Notes: a model not told the origin generated them from the sequence alone. A stretch of 64,000 nt of DNA from Pyrinomonadaceae bacterium (GCA_028284415.1 JANQRU010000004.1:1612001-1676000), one strand, 5' to 3'; numbered from the stretch's first letter, positions 8,011 through 17,392 are shown. A program made the numbers and translations.

Positions 8011-9801
8011 TTACAAGCTAAATTTTGTCGTTTCGAGGTAATTTTTCAGATGTGATAGGAATTGTTCGGCATCTGCTCCGTCAACAATTCTGTGATCGTA
8101 GGTAAGAGCAAAGTATGCCATTTGGCGAATTGCAATAACATCATCACCTTCCGGTGTAGTCATAACTTTCGGACGTTTTTCGATTGTTCCAATGCATAGA
8201 ATTGCAACTTGCGGTTGGTTGATGATCGGTGTTCCGTAAAGTCCACCGAATACTCCTGGATTGGTTATCGTAAAAGTTCCGCCTGCAACTTCATCCGGCA
8301 TTAACTTCTTAGCTCTCGCACGGTCAGCTAAATCATTTGCCGTTTGTGCTAAACCTGCAAGAGATAGAGAATCTGCCTTCTTAATAACAGGAACGATTAA
8401 ACCCCAATCCAAAGCGACTGCCATCCCTAGATTGATGTCACCTTTATAGATGATCTGATCGCCGGATACTTGTGAATTAACAACAGGGAACGCTCGGAGA
8501 GCATTGGTAACCGCTTGGAATATAAACGGCATATACGTAAGTTTTGTACCGTATTGTTCCATAAAGCGACCTTTGTTTGCTCCACGGAATTTTGCCACGT
8601 TTGTCATATCAATTTCATAGACAGATGTGACGTGAGCCGAGGTTTGTTTGGAGAAGGTCATATGCTCGGCAATCTTCTTACGCATTACGGACATTGGCTC
8701 AACTCTATCGCCAACGCTGGAAGCAACTTGCGGTGCTTTGTATTCAGTCGGTTGAGTTTGTGTCTGTGCAGGTTGAGCTTGCGGAGCGGTTGTTTGTGGA
8801 ACTTCCGTCGGTGTTGCCGTCGCAGTTTTACTTAATAAATCCTGCGGTTTGACTGCCGCACCAGAATCAATAAAAGCAAGAATGTCTTTTTTGGTGACAC
8901 GACCGCTTAAACCTGTGCCTTGAATCTGTGAAATATCTACATTGTGTTCTTTGGCAATATTTCTAACCAGCGGACTGCTACGGGTTCGTCGAATTTCTTC
9001 GACGGTCTGTTCACCGAGTGGTTTGTCATGTCCATTTGAAGACGTATCAGGACGCTCACCTGCTTCGAGACTTTGATAATCGTAACTTTTTCCATCATCA
9101 GGTTTTGGAGTTTCAGTTTTCGGTTCTTCTGTCTTGGTTCTTTCAGCTTTCGGGGCAGCTGCAGGGGCAGACGCACCTTCCGCACCGATTAATGCAACAA
9201 CCGAATCAACTTCAACCGTATCGCCTTCCTCAGCTTTAATTTCAAGAAGTGTTCCTGCAACAGGAGAGGGAACTTCCGCATCAACTTTGTCCGTAGAAAT
9301 CTCAAGAAGCGGCTCGTCTCTTTCAATTGTATCGCCAACCGATTTTAGCCATTTTGAAATAGTGCCTTCCGCAATGGATTCGCCCATTTGTGGCATTACA
9401 ACTTCGGTCGCTTCGCCTGCTGATTCACTTGCAGGTTCTGCTTTTGGTTCTTCAGCGACCGGTTCGGGTTGAGGCGTTTCTTCGACTACGGGAGCAGGTT
9501 CTTCCGCTTTGGTTTCAGTTTCAGCCGATGCTTCATTTCCATTCGATGCGGCTGGTGTCTCACCTTCTGCTCCAAGAACCGCAACAACTGTATCAACTTC
9601 GACAGTATCACCTTCCTCAAAACGAATTTCCAACAAAGTTCCTGCCTCAGGCGAAGGAACCTCGGCATCAACCTTATCAGTTGAAATTTCTAAAAGAGGT
9701 TCATCTCTTTCAACTGTATCTCCAACTTGCTTTAGCCATTTTGAAATAGTGCCTTCCGCAATAGATTCACCCATCTGCGGCATTACGACTTCTACGCTCA
9801 T
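8011..9801 (-). CDS. Dihydrolipoamide acyltransferase (E2) of a 2-oxo acid dehydrogenase complex
   Basis: A 596-residue E2 subunit with two lipoyl domains (about 1-77 and 131-208). Each has EISTDKVDAEVPSP with the lipoyl lysine at Lys43 and Lys172. Pro/Ala/Glu-rich linkers separate them from a peripheral-subunit-binding domain (about 270-310, RSSPLVRNIAKEHNVD) and the catalytic domain, whose DHRIVDGADA motif gives His570 and Asp574. It passes acyl groups from E1 to CoA; the acyl substrate (pyruvate, branched-chain or succinyl) cannot be fixed from sequence. E1-beta (12358), E1-alpha (17386) and E3 (45809) are separate genes in this window. The two lipoyl segments are near copies, which suggests a recent internal duplication. 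Confidence 0.93.
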   Translation of the reverse strand: MSVEVVMPQMGESIAEGTISKWLKQVGDTVERDEPLLEISTDKVDAEVPSPEAGTLLEIRFEEGDTVEVDTVVAVLGAEGETPAASNGNEASAETETKAEEPAPVVEETPQPEPVAEEPKAEPASESAGEATEVVMPQMGESIAEGTISKWLKSVGDTIERDEPLLEISTDKVDAEVPSPVAGTLLEIKAEEGDTVEVDSVVALIGAEGASAPAAAPKAERTKTEEPKTETPKPDDGKSYDYQSLEAGERPDTSSNGHDKPLGEQTVEEIRRTRSSPLVRNIAKEHNVDISQIQGTGLSGRVTKKDILAFIDSGAAVKPQDLLSKTATATPTEVPQTTAPQAQPAQTQTQPTEYKAPQVASSVGDRVEPMSVMRKKIAEHMTFSKQTSAHVTSVYEIDMTNVAKFRGANKGRFMEQYGTKLTYMPFIFQAVTNALRAFPVVNSQVSGDQIIYKGDINLGMAVALDWGLIVPVIKKADSLSLAGLAQTANDLADRARAKKLMPDEVAGGTFTITNPGVFGGLYGTPIINQPQVAILCIGTIEKRPKVMTTPEGDDVIAIRQMAYFALTYDHRIVDGADAEQFLSHLKNYLETTKFSL

Positions 9802-9914
9802 ATAATCTCCAAATAAATAATTCTTTTATAAAATAATATTCTAAAATTGCTCAAACTGAAATTTTAACGCTTTCTCGCAAAAACAACAAAGATAGACGTT
9901 AAATCCAAAAGAGA

Positions 9915-10946
9915 TTACTTACCTAAAACTTTCTCGACCATCGCTTTATTAAAATTCTTCGCTTCTTCTTCCGTTATTCCATGCCCGGCATTTTCAAACC
10001 AGACAATCTCTTTTTTCGGAGCTTTTAGGCTTTTAGAGTATTCTTCTGCCAAAACCGCAGGGACATTCCAATCGTGTCTGCCGAGGAAAAAATAGACGGG
10101 AATTTTCAGTTCTTTGACTTCTCTCGCATCGTAAGAATACATATCTTTTTCCAGTTTGCCCGCCGAAAATTCAAATGCTTTCATCCAATCGTAATTTTTG
10201 TAATCTTCAGGTTCGGTCTGTGCTTTTTCGAGTTCTTTTCCGATAGCCACATTTTTTATCGCACCGCCGTATTTCATGATTATTTCATATTGCTTCATAA
10301 AACAATCCATTCCCTCTTTGCAAAAGTCTTCGGTTGGGTTTTTGAGTTTTTCGAGCATCGCTAAGGATTCTTTGTCGCCTTTTTCTTCGGCTTTCTTCTT
10401 TAGCCATTCTTGCGAGATTTCCATTCCGCGTTTCATGTTTACGACCTGTGCGATGGAAATATATGCGTGGTAATTCTCAGGATATTTTTTCGCTAACTCC
10501 AAACCGACGACGCTTCCCCACGAATATCCTGCGAGATAGATTTTGTCCTGCCCGAATTTTTCTTTGAGTTTACCTGTGAGTTCGTGTCCGTCCGCAACTA
10601 TCTGTTCCAAAGTCATATTTTTCGGTTCAGGATTTTTCATAAATGACTGCCCCGCACCGCGTTGTTCCCAAGCGACCAAAATATAATCCTTCGTCAAATC
10701 CGAATTAAAATACCGAAGCTGCGGAGTCTGCGTCCAACCCGGTCCGCCATGAATAAAAAGCAAAACGGGATTTTTATCCGATTCGCCCGTTATTTCAACA
10801 TATTGTTTCTCACCGCCGAGTTCAATAAAAGATTTTTCAGATGCCTTTTTGGCAAGTTCTTGGTTTGGTTTTGGATTTTGTTTAACTTGCTGAGTTTCGC
10901 AAGCTACGAGAAATAGAAATAAGATTGGAATGATTAGTTTTTTCAT
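9915..10946 (-). CDS. Alpha/beta hydrolase lipoprotein, proline iminopeptidase-like
   Basis: 343 residues with a lipoprotein signal peptide (MKKLIIPILFLFLVAC, Cys16). The fold shows the oxyanion HGGPG motif (66-70), the nucleophile Ser142 in GYSWGS, an Asp in GRHDWNVP and a late His in ENAGHGI, which make up a catalytic triad. A helical cap lies between about 175 and 265. The HGGPG form is typical of prolyl aminopeptidases and related esterases. It should act anchored to a membrane in the periplasm. The 119-residue gene at 10953 ends six bases ahead, so the two are probably co-transcribed. Confidence 0.88.
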   Translation of the reverse strand: MKKLIIPILFLFLVACETQQVKQNPKPNQELAKKASEKSFIELGGEKQYVEITGESDKNPVLLFIHGGPGWTQTPQLRYFNSDLTKDYILVAWEQRGAGQSFMKNPEPKNMTLEQIVADGHELTGKLKEKFGQDKIYLAGYSWGSVVGLELAKKYPENYHAYISIAQVVNMKRGMEISQEWLKKKAEEKGDKESLAMLEKLKNPTEDFCKEGMDCFMKQYEIIMKYGGAIKNVAIGKELEKAQTEPEDYKNYDWMKAFEFSAGKLEKDMYSYDAREVKELKIPVYFFLGRHDWNVPAVLAEEYSKSLKAPKKEIVWFENAGHGITEEEAKNFNKAMVEKVLGK

Positions 10947-10952
10947 CGGAGT

Positions 10953-11312
10953 TTATTTGCGAAATAACTTTAGAAATCTCTCAATAATGCGTTCGGAAGA
11001 TTTGTCTTTCTCAAAAGATTGTTTTGTCTGAGTATTTTCATTTCGATAATATCCTTTATCAATCTTCTCTAAAATTTCTGGATTATCACCGCCATAGCGA
11101 ACAGCTTCTATACAAGAAACACAAACCGCATTTATCGCTTGTTCAATTTCTTCTTCTGTTTCGGGTTGACGTTTAAAGTAACAATGAAAGTCTTCATCAT
11201 AATCCATCAATTCAGGGGCTTCTGAATAGGGAGCATCACACTGAAGACAAGTATCATACTCAACATAAAAATCACCATTAGCATTTAATGGGTGTCTTTT
11301 GATTTCTTCCAT
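10953..11312 (-). CDS. Small protein with two CxxC pairs, function unknown
   Basis: 119 residues, cytosolic. Cys22 and Cys25 (CLQCDAPYSEAPELM) and a second pair in AVCVSCIEAVRYGG could bind zinc or an Fe-S cluster. The spacing is ferredoxin-like only in a loose sense and I see no standard 4Fe-4S signature. The last 25 residues are basic. It lies between the PKD-like protein gene upstream and the hydrolase gene downstream with gaps of 12 and 6 bases, so it is part of a compact minus-strand transcript. Confidence 0.7.
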   Translation of the reverse strand: MEEIKRHPLNANGDFYVEYDTCLQCDAPYSEAPELMDYDEDFHCYFKRQPETEEEIEQAINAVCVSCIEAVRYGGDNPEILEKIDKGYYRNENTQTKQSFEKDKSSERIIERFLKLFRK

Positions 11313-11324
11313 CGCTATTAGTGT

Positions 11325-12317
11325 TTAATACTTCTTAACAATAACTATTTCCGTTTTAGTCTCTCCAAAAACAGCCCAACCGTTTTTGCCTAGAGATGAA
11401 GGTTGAGCAATTGTAACGGTGATTGTGTAATACCCAGACTTTACATGTGATAAATCCCATTTAACATTTTTACCCTCGCCGATAATTTTGCCTGCCGAAA
11501 CTGTATAGATGTATCTTTCATTTCCAATTGTGGTCGCATTTGTTGATACGTCAATTGTTTTTTTGCCAGAGCAAGATTTATCTGATTTAGGACAGCCTAA
11601 TATAATTTCTTTCTGGCTCAAGTCAATACTAAAAATTTGAGGTGGCAGATCACATGCTAATTTACCTTCTTTTTCAGTATTTATAGACTCGTCATTAGAC
11701 AAGCTATTTCTATCATTCTTACTCAAAACTGTTAAGGTTTTTGTTTTTGGTTTGGCACAAATTCCACAACCATCATCAACCGTAACCGTAATAGTGTAAG
11801 TTCCGGGTTTTGCCCCACATATATCCCATTTAACTTTAGGTGAAAAATTAACTTTAGAGCCATCGCTAATTATTCGTCCTACTGAAACTGTATAGTCATA
11901 AGTTAAAACATCATTTTCTGGGTCGGAAACTCTTACTTCGACATCTATTAAATTTGAGTCTTTTTTTTCATCGTTGAATAAAACCCCTTCTTTACTCAAA
12001 ATAATTTCTTCAATAACTGGAGGAGAGTTAATAAATTCTTTCATACCAGAAGGTTTACTGGAGTTTATACTTTTGCTACTTAGAATTACTGATGTTGGAC
12101 TTTTGGAAACACGAAAACCTTTGGGAGGATTTTTGAATTCTTTCTTTTCTTTAGTTTTTTGCTCTTCTTTTAGCTTCTGCTTTTCTAAATTAGGCAGCTG
12201 TTTGCAAGGTGGGGATTCGTTATTATTTGGTTGGTTTGTAGAAGTATTTTGAGAAAGTACAGAAATGAACATCGAAAAAATAATAACTAAGAGGGATGAT
12301 AATTTTAGATAATTCAT
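11325..12317 (-). CDS. Secreted protein with two PKD-like domains
   Basis: The start is placed at the ATG behind GGAGAG; the seven extra upstream codons lack a ribosome site. The 330-residue product has a signal peptide ending near SVLSQ and a charged linker (about 35-95). Two Ig/PKD-like beta domains follow (about 105-195 and 225-325). Each carries YTVSxGxII and a late PGTYTITV or SGYYTITV strand. Such domains are common in surface proteins and usually mediate binding. The repeated domains differ enough to exclude a recent duplication. No catalytic motif is visible. Confidence 0.8.
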   Translation of the reverse strand: MNYLKLSSLLVIIFSMFISVLSQNTSTNQPNNNESPPCKQLPNLEKQKLKEEQKTKEKKEFKNPPKGFRVSKSPTSVILSSKSINSSKPSGMKEFINSPPVIEEIILSKEGVLFNDEKKDSNLIDVEVRVSDPENDVLTYDYTVSVGRIISDGSKVNFSPKVKWDICGAKPGTYTITVTVDDGCGICAKPKTKTLTVLSKNDRNSLSNDESINTEKEGKLACDLPPQIFSIDLSQKEIILGCPKSDKSCSGKKTIDVSTNATTIGNERYIYTVSAGKIIGEGKNVKWDLSHVKSGYYTITVTIAQPSSLGKNGWAVFGETKTEIVIVKKY

Positions 12318-12357
12318 AGTTGCTCTCCAAACTTTCAATAATTATAAACCAAGCTTT

Positions 12358-13359
12358 TTAATAATTTGCCAATTTTCGACATGCATCAATAATTTCATCA
12401 AGGCTCGGCAAATAATAATCTTCCATCTGTGGGGCAAACGGGACAGGTGAATCTATTGAAGCTATGCGGATTATTGGAGCGTCGAGCCATTCAAAGGCTT
12501 CTTCGGCGATGATGGCAGAGAGTTCGCCGCCAATGCCACCTGTTAGAGATGCTTCGTGGAGGATTAAGACTTTGTTTGTTTTTTTGACGGTTGTGATGAT
12601 TGCTTCTTTGTCGAGTGGTGCGAGTGTTCGGAGGTCAATTACTTCGACGTTTAAGCCGTCTTCTTTTTCTAACTTTTCAGCGGCATCAAGAGCGTTTAGC
12701 GTTTGAGCACCGAAGGTTATGATTGATAAATCTTTACCTTCTCTGGCAACGCGTGCTTTGCCGATGGGAACTGTGTAATCTTCCTCAGGCAATTCTTCAC
12801 GCAAACGCGGCATTCGGTAGAGTTTTTTGTGTTCAAAGAAAAGTACCGGATCGGGATCATTGATCGCTGATTTTAACAAACCTTTTGCATCATAAGCGGT
12901 TGAAGGTTCGACAATTTTTAAGCCCGCCGTATTTAAGAAAAAAGATTCGGCATTAAGCGAATGAAATGGTCCGCCGCGAACTCCCGAACCGCAAGGTCCT
13001 CTGAATACTGCACCAATTCCACCGCATCCGCGATAACGAGATTTCGCCGCATAGTTCGTGAGCATATCAAAACCGCACGAGATAAAATCTATAAACTGAA
13101 ATTCCGCAATCGGCTTCATTCCCATCAATGCTGCCCCGCACGCCGCACCGACAATTGCACCTTCAGAAATAGGCGTATCAACCACACGTTCATCACCGAA
13201 TTTATCTAGTAATCCTTCAGTAACTTTGAACGCACCGCCGTATCTCCCAACATCTTCGCCAATGACAAAAACGGATTCGTCCGCCGTCATTGCTTCAAAA
13301 ATTCCTGCTCGAATTGCTTCCAACATATTCGAACCTTTTTCACTCTGCTTTGCTGTCAT
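12358..13359 (-). CDS. 2-oxo acid dehydrogenase E1 component, beta subunit
   Basis: 333 residues, the normal length for E1-beta. It has the family hallmarks GEDVGRYGGAFKVTEGL, DTPISEGAIVGAACGAALMG and, near the end, EASLTGGIGGELSA with DSPVPFAPQMEDYYLPS. It pairs with the E1-alpha encoded at 17386 to form the thiamine diphosphate-dependent decarboxylase that feeds the lipoyl arm of the E2 at 8011. Its ATG overlaps the stop codon of the upstream ExbD-like lipoprotein gene (ATGA), so the two are translationally coupled, which is an odd pairing. Confidence 0.93.
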   Translation of the reverse strand: MTAKQSEKGSNMLEAIRAGIFEAMTADESVFVIGEDVGRYGGAFKVTEGLLDKFGDERVVDTPISEGAIVGAACGAALMGMKPIAEFQFIDFISCGFDMLTNYAAKSRYRGCGGIGAVFRGPCGSGVRGGPFHSLNAESFFLNTAGLKIVEPSTAYDAKGLLKSAINDPDPVLFFEHKKLYRMPRLREELPEEDYTVPIGKARVAREGKDLSIITFGAQTLNALDAAEKLEKEDGLNVEVIDLRTLAPLDKEAIITTVKKTNKVLILHEASLTGGIGGELSAIIAEEAFEWLDAPIIRIASIDSPVPFAPQMEDYYLPSLDEIIDACRKLANY

Positions 13360-13913
13360 TTATTTAGATTTGTTTTGCTCTTAAAAAGTTTCGGACGAGC
13401 ATCATTTTCAAATAATAAAACAATTGGTTCGGCATCACTTTCATAGATTGCTTCGACCACCTTTATAAAATCACCATATTTTATTGATTCTTCAGCTTTG
13501 ATTCCAACAGCCTTTACAATTTTTTTGGAATTTTCCACATAAACCTTGTTTTCTTTACGTACTTGAAATATTTCTATTAATCTATTTTTTAATTCAGATG
13601 CACTTTCGACGCTTTCATTGTTTAGTTGTATTTTGTTGTTTTTATTGATTGAAATAAATAAAAGGCTGTCATCATTTGGTAAACCTTTTGGGATTGGACT
13701 AGGAGTTTTTGTATTTGGGAACAGGAATTTTTTATAGCGATAAAAATTTTCTTCTTCAGAAACGTTATCGTTATAAAATGGCGGAACTTTTACGATAAAC
13801 ACCTTTTTAGGTTTCTCAGCTTTATAGCAATTTATAGAGAACAAACAGAGTAGCATTATTAATAAAAATCTGCAGATCATCTTTTTTTCATCGCCAAAAG
13901 CGATAAACACCAT
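13356..13913 (-). CDS. Lipoprotein with an ExbD/TolR-like periplasmic domain
   Basis: 185 residues. A second in-frame ATG (13880, MICRFLLIMLLC) gives a better lipoprotein signal with FSINC as lipobox; neither start has a strong ribosome site. From about residue 75 the sequence follows the ExbD/TolR periplasmic pattern (SLLFISINKNNKIQLNNESV, then SASELKNRLIEIF, then YGDFIKVVEAIYESDAEPIVLL). ExbD proteins normally have an N-terminal membrane helix that acts with ExbB; here a lipid anchor takes its place, so it is not a conventional motor component. The stop overlaps the E1-beta start. The assignment rests on pattern resemblance and is moderate. Confidence 0.7.
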   Translation of the reverse strand: MVFIAFGDEKKMICRFLLIMLLCLFSINCYKAEKPKKVFIVKVPPFYNDNVSEEENFYRYKKFLFPNTKTPSPIPKGLPNDDSLLFISINKNNKIQLNNESVESASELKNRLIEIFQVRKENKVYVENSKKIVKAVGIKAEESIKYGDFIKVVEAIYESDAEPIVLLFENDARPKLFKSKTNLNK

Positions 13914-13989
13914 AGAAAAGAATAAGTCAACTTTTTCATCATATTTTTCGATAAGTGTCTATGATTTCTTCCCAATTTCCATCAGCTAT

Positions 13990-14469
13990 TTATTTCAGTT
14001 TATTCGTTTCTTTCGATTTGTTTGGTTCTAATTTTTCGGTGTCGAATAATTCATTGACGGAGGTTTGGGCGGGTGGCAATTCTTGTTTGGTTTCTTCGAC
14101 GATTGATTTCATTTCGGGTCCGAGCATTGTTTCTTCGAGCGTTCGGACGGCTCTTTCGGCGAGGTCGAAATCTTCACGTTTGATGCTCAATTTTATCTTG
14201 CCGTCTTCATTAGGTAATTGGCTGAGTTTCGTGAAGTTTTTGAGCCGCATCTGGATTTTGGCAAAAAATTTCAACAAACCGCGACGGAATCTGATGTCGA
14301 GAATTTCATCAACCGATACGCGAACTTCTTTTACTTCGTCGCCGATCAAACCTAAAAGTTTTGACTCAAATTCAAAGATGATTCCGGCAGACGAAAATTT
14401 GGCGATGCCGTTTATTTGCGACAAGCCTTTTTCCGCTTTGAATGGAACGCTTATATATCCCGTTTTCAT
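13990..14469 (-). CDS. Hypothetical protein, possibly PH-like fold
   Basis: 159 residues, cytosolic, no signal peptide. The first 110 residues alternate beta strands (GYISVPFKA, GIAKFSSAGIIFEFESK, VRVSVDEILDIRFRRG) and end in a helix (FDLAERAVRTLEE). This order resembles GRAM/PH-like domains; this is a fold guess. The last 45 residues are polar and probably disordered. A gap of 51 bases separates it from the TPR gene upstream on the same strand. I recognise no named family. Confidence 0.65.
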   Translation of the reverse strand: MKTGYISVPFKAEKGLSQINGIAKFSSAGIIFEFESKLLGLIGDEVKEVRVSVDEILDIRFRRGLLKFFAKIQMRLKNFTKLSQLPNEDGKIKLSIKREDFDLAERAVRTLEETMLGPEMKSIVEETKQELPPAQTSVNELFDTEKLEPNKSKETNKLK

Positions 14470-14520
14470 TTAAAATTTATCATTGAACAATAATCAGATT
14501 CGTTCAAATTTATTTTTGTA

Positions 14521-15081
14521 TTAATTGATAAAATTATCCGATGGGTTTAGCATTTCGATTTTTTGTCGGCAACGCTCAATTGCATCACGGTATTTTTCGA
14601 GTTTGGTTGTATCGAGAGTTACCATTGCTGCATGTTGGTAATGCTCCATCGCCTTTTTTGTATTTCCTTGCATTTCGTACATTATTGCATATTCATTAGC
14701 AATCGTGTCTTTAGCAATACCTTGTATGTTTGAGATGCGGTCAAGATGAGCTTTCAATTCGTCAAAGCGATGCTGATTTGAAAGCATATAGCTGTAATTC
14801 AAATACGATGCATTGTAGTGCGGAGCATATTTCATCGCTGCTTTGTAGTATTCTTCCGCACGGGCAGCATTTTTATATTTTGTTTCATAAACCCAGCCGA
14901 GATGATTATAGGCTTTACCGAAATGTGGATTTCTCTTAACTATCTGCGTTAAAATATCAACCGCCTCCTTTAGCACTCCTTCATTCAGAAGCTTATCTGC
15001 TTTCGCAAACATTTCCTCAGCTTCTACTTCGGATGAATCGGGTATTAAATTGTCTATTCCGCCATAATCATCAAAATTCAT
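14521..15081 (-). CDS. TPR-repeat protein
   Basis: 186 residues built of tetratricopeptide repeats. Clear units start near residues 24 (AEEMFAKADKLLNEG), 58 (AYNHLGWVYETKY), 92 (ASYLNYSYMLSNQ) and 128 (ANEYAIMYEMQGNTKKAMEHY). There is no signal peptide or membrane segment, so it probably acts as a cytosolic interaction scaffold. It ends a tight run after nhaA: only five bases separate the nhaA stop from its start codon. Confidence 0.82.
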   Translation of the reverse strand: MNFDDYGGIDNLIPDSSEVEAEEMFAKADKLLNEGVLKEAVDILTQIVKRNPHFGKAYNHLGWVYETKYKNAARAEEYYKAAMKYAPHYNASYLNYSYMLSNQHRFDELKAHLDRISNIQGIAKDTIANEYAIMYEMQGNTKKAMEHYQHAAMVTLDTTKLEKYRDAIERCRQKIEMLNPSDNFIN

Positions 15082-15086
15082 AGTAT

Positions 15087-16352
15087 TTAATCCTCTGTAT
15101 AGGTCATTGAATCAAGATTTTCTTTATTTTCAGCACTTCTACTCAATAACAGCAGCCATATATATCCGACGACTCCTGCAATCAAGGATGTTAGCAGAAT
15201 TGCCATTTTTGAACTATTAATAAGTTCAGGACTTGTCTTGAAGGCAAGGTTTGTTATGAAGATCGACATTGTAAACCCAATTCCCGCTAAGAATCCTGCT
15301 CCAATAATATGAGCCCACCTTAAACCTACTGGCAATCGTCCGATCTTTAATTTGACAGCGATAAAGCTTGCCACTGCAACACCTATAACTTTACCAACAA
15401 AAAGACCTAAAATAATGCCCAAGCTATTGGGAGTTGATAACTCAGATGCCCAATTACTTCCGATGATTATACCCGTGTTTGCCAAAGCGAAAACGGGAAG
15501 AATGAAAAACGCAACCGGTTTATGAAGAAAATGTTCCAGTATATTGAGCGGATCGGGATCGTCTTTTTCAGGTGTATATGGAATTGTAAATGCTAGCAGA
15601 ACTCCCGCGATTGTTGCGTGGACGCCTGACTTGAGCATAAAGTACCACATTACTGCTCCGCCCAACATATAAAACACAAGGCTATTTACCTTCAAACGAT
15701 TTAGAACCAATAATAGTACAAAGACACCAAGCGATAACCCCAGATACATTGCGGAGAATTTAGATGTGTAGAAAATAGCAATGACAATAATGGCAATTAA
15801 ATCATCAATTACAGCAAGAGCGGTTAAGAAAACTTTTAATGAAGCCCGCACGCGATTTCCGAGTAAGGCAAGTATTCCTAATGCGAAGGCTATATCGGTT
15901 GCCATCGGGATTCCGATACCTGCTTGTGTTTCAGTTCCGGCATTAAGACTGAGGTGAATGGATGCGGGTAACAGAACACCACCGAGGGCTGCAAATATCG
16001 GCAAAAGTGCATTACGGAAGTTTGAAAGCTCACCTTCATACAATTCACGCTTAAGCTCACAGCCGATAAGCAGAAAAAATACTGCCATTAAAAGATCATT
16101 TACCCAATAGGCTATGGATAATTCTTTTACCCAAATAAATGGGGCAAAACTTAATTTAGTTTCCCAAAAGCCCAAATATCCTTCTTGAAAAACCGAATTA
16201 GCAACGATGAGCGAAAAGACCGTGCAGAATATCAAAGCGATTCCGGCAGTTTTTTCGCTCTCAAAAAAATCATTAAAAGACTTTGAAAGATTGATTTTTT
16301 TTAGCCGTTCTGAATTTTTAAGTTTTCTAATTACCATATTTCTTATAGACAA
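15087..16352 (-). CDS. nhaA: Na+/H+ antiporter NhaA
   Basis: 421 residues with about 12 membrane helices. The functional residues are visible: Asp153 in MATDIAFALG and the Asp183-Asp184 pair in LAVIDDLIAIIV, matching Asp133 and Asp163-Asp164 of the E. coli protein. It exports sodium in exchange for two protons and helps with pH and salt balance. The N-terminal 30 residues are a basic extension relative to E. coli NhaA. The upstream gene is a calcium/sodium exchanger only four bases away, so the pair forms an ion-homeostasis operon. Confidence 0.95.
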   Translation of the reverse strand: MSIRNMVIRKLKNSERLKKINLSKSFNDFFESEKTAGIALIFCTVFSLIVANSVFQEGYLGFWETKLSFAPFIWVKELSIAYWVNDLLMAVFFLLIGCELKRELYEGELSNFRNALLPIFAALGGVLLPASIHLSLNAGTETQAGIGIPMATDIAFALGILALLGNRVRASLKVFLTALAVIDDLIAIIVIAIFYTSKFSAMYLGLSLGVFVLLLVLNRLKVNSLVFYMLGGAVMWYFMLKSGVHATIAGVLLAFTIPYTPEKDDPDPLNILEHFLHKPVAFFILPVFALANTGIIIGSNWASELSTPNSLGIILGLFVGKVIGVAVASFIAVKLKIGRLPVGLRWAHIIGAGFLAGIGFTMSIFITNLAFKTSPELINSSKMAILLTSLIAGVVGYIWLLLLSRSAENKENLDSMTYTED

Positions 16353-16356
16353 AAAT

Positions 16357-17301
16357 TTAAGGAATAAGTGTATAAATATAAACGATATAAATTATTAATA
16401 AAATTGCACCCTCTACGCGGTCAAGAATAAAGCGCATTCCAAGTAGAGCCCAAAGCAAAATTGCAACCCCGAGCAAAACGCTCATATCGAGCAATCTGAT
16501 TTCCTCTGCCGATATAGGGTATATCAATGCCGTAACGCCCAAAATACACAGAATGTTTAATATATTTGAGCCGATTGCATTTCCCAAAGCCAAATCCGAT
16601 TTTTTCTTAAAAGAAGCAACTGTAGAGGTCGCCAACTCAGGTAAACTTGTCCCGATCGCAACTATCGTCAAACCGATGACAACTTCACTTATCTGAAAGA
16701 TTTTGGCAATTCCAATGGCTCCGTCAAGTAAAATTTTCGCACCAACGACCAATAAAGCCAAACCGCCGGTAAGCATCGCGGCATCCAATACTTTAGATGA
16801 AGAAGGCTCTTCTATCCCTTCGGAAAAAGTCTTATGAACTTCCTCTGATTTGTTTCGGCGGGCGATGAAATATACGAAAAAAGTATATGCAAAACTGCTG
16901 ATTAACAAAATTAATCCATCAATTCTTCCCAGTTCGCCATCAATTATCATCAACCACAAAATTCCTGTAGCCGCAACCATCACGGGAATTTCGCGTTGTA
17001 CAACCTGCGTTTTGGATTTCATCGGATAGATCAAAGCTGCAGTTCCCAAGATCAAACAGGTATTACTGATATTTGAACCGATAACATTTCCTAAAGCTAT
17101 TGCACTATTTCCATAAAATGCCGCTTCGGCAGAAACAACCAATTCAGGACTCCCCGTACCAAAAGCGACAATTGTCAGACCGATTACCAGAGGCGTAACG
17201 CCTAGCCGCAGAGCGATCGAAGAACCTGCACGCACAAGCCCTTCTGCTCCTAAGGTTAATAAAACTAATCCGAATATTACTAAAAAAAGTAAATAAAGCA
17301 T
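16357..17301 (-). CDS. Calcium/sodium antiporter, CaCA family (YrbG-like)
   Basis: 314 residues from the ATG at 17301. A TTG six codons further upstream would lie in the neighbouring repeat and is unlikely. Two alpha repeats in opposite orientation carry the ion-binding segments: GLTIVAFGTGSPELVVS with ALGNVIGSNISN, and GLTIVAIGTSLPELATS with ALGNAIGSNILN. Ten membrane helices fit the sequence, with a charged cytosolic loop (about 150-180) between the halves. It exchanges calcium or another cation for sodium or protons across the inner membrane. It sits four bases ahead of nhaA. Confidence 0.93.
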   Translation of the reverse strand: MLYLLFLVIFGLVLLTLGAEGLVRAGSSIALRLGVTPLVIGLTIVAFGTGSPELVVSAEAAFYGNSAIALGNVIGSNISNTCLILGTAALIYPMKSKTQVVQREIPVMVAATGILWLMIIDGELGRIDGLILLISSFAYTFFVYFIARRNKSEEVHKTFSEGIEEPSSSKVLDAAMLTGGLALLVVGAKILLDGAIGIAKIFQISEVVIGLTIVAIGTSLPELATSTVASFKKKSDLALGNAIGSNILNILCILGVTALIYPISAEEIRLLDMSVLLGVAILLWALLGMRFILDRVEGAILLIIYIVYIYTLIP

Positions 17302-17302
17302 T

Positions 17303-17392
17303 ATGACAGTGAACAGCAAACAGTGAATAGGGAACAGAAGAATGTTTATCTAATTACTATTCACCTTTTTACTTTATTTACTGTTTTATTTT
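17303..17392. repeat. Intergenic degenerate short repeats (AACAGTGAA type)
   Basis: The spacer between the exchanger and E1-alpha genes holds ACAGTGAACAGCAAACAGTG followed by further GAATAGGGAACAG copies. After a short AT-rich turn come partly complementary TTACTATTCACC and TTTATTTACTGTT segments. A weak, long hairpin can form. The right edge runs into the end of the E1-alpha gene. Confidence 0.5.

Noticed and set aside
9134..9805. Several plus-strand frames over the E2 gene
   Set aside because: They are antisense frames created by the Pro/Glu/Ala-rich lipoyl linkers and duplicated domains; the minus strand gives a complete E2.
13955..14473. Plus-strand 172-codon frame opposite the PH-like gene
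   Set aside because: The Ser-rich translation looks like an antisense product, and it ends outside any signal.
16357..17319. Upstream TTG start for the CaCA exchanger
   Set aside because: It lies in a degenerate repeat and has no ribosome site; the ATG at 17301 is preferred.
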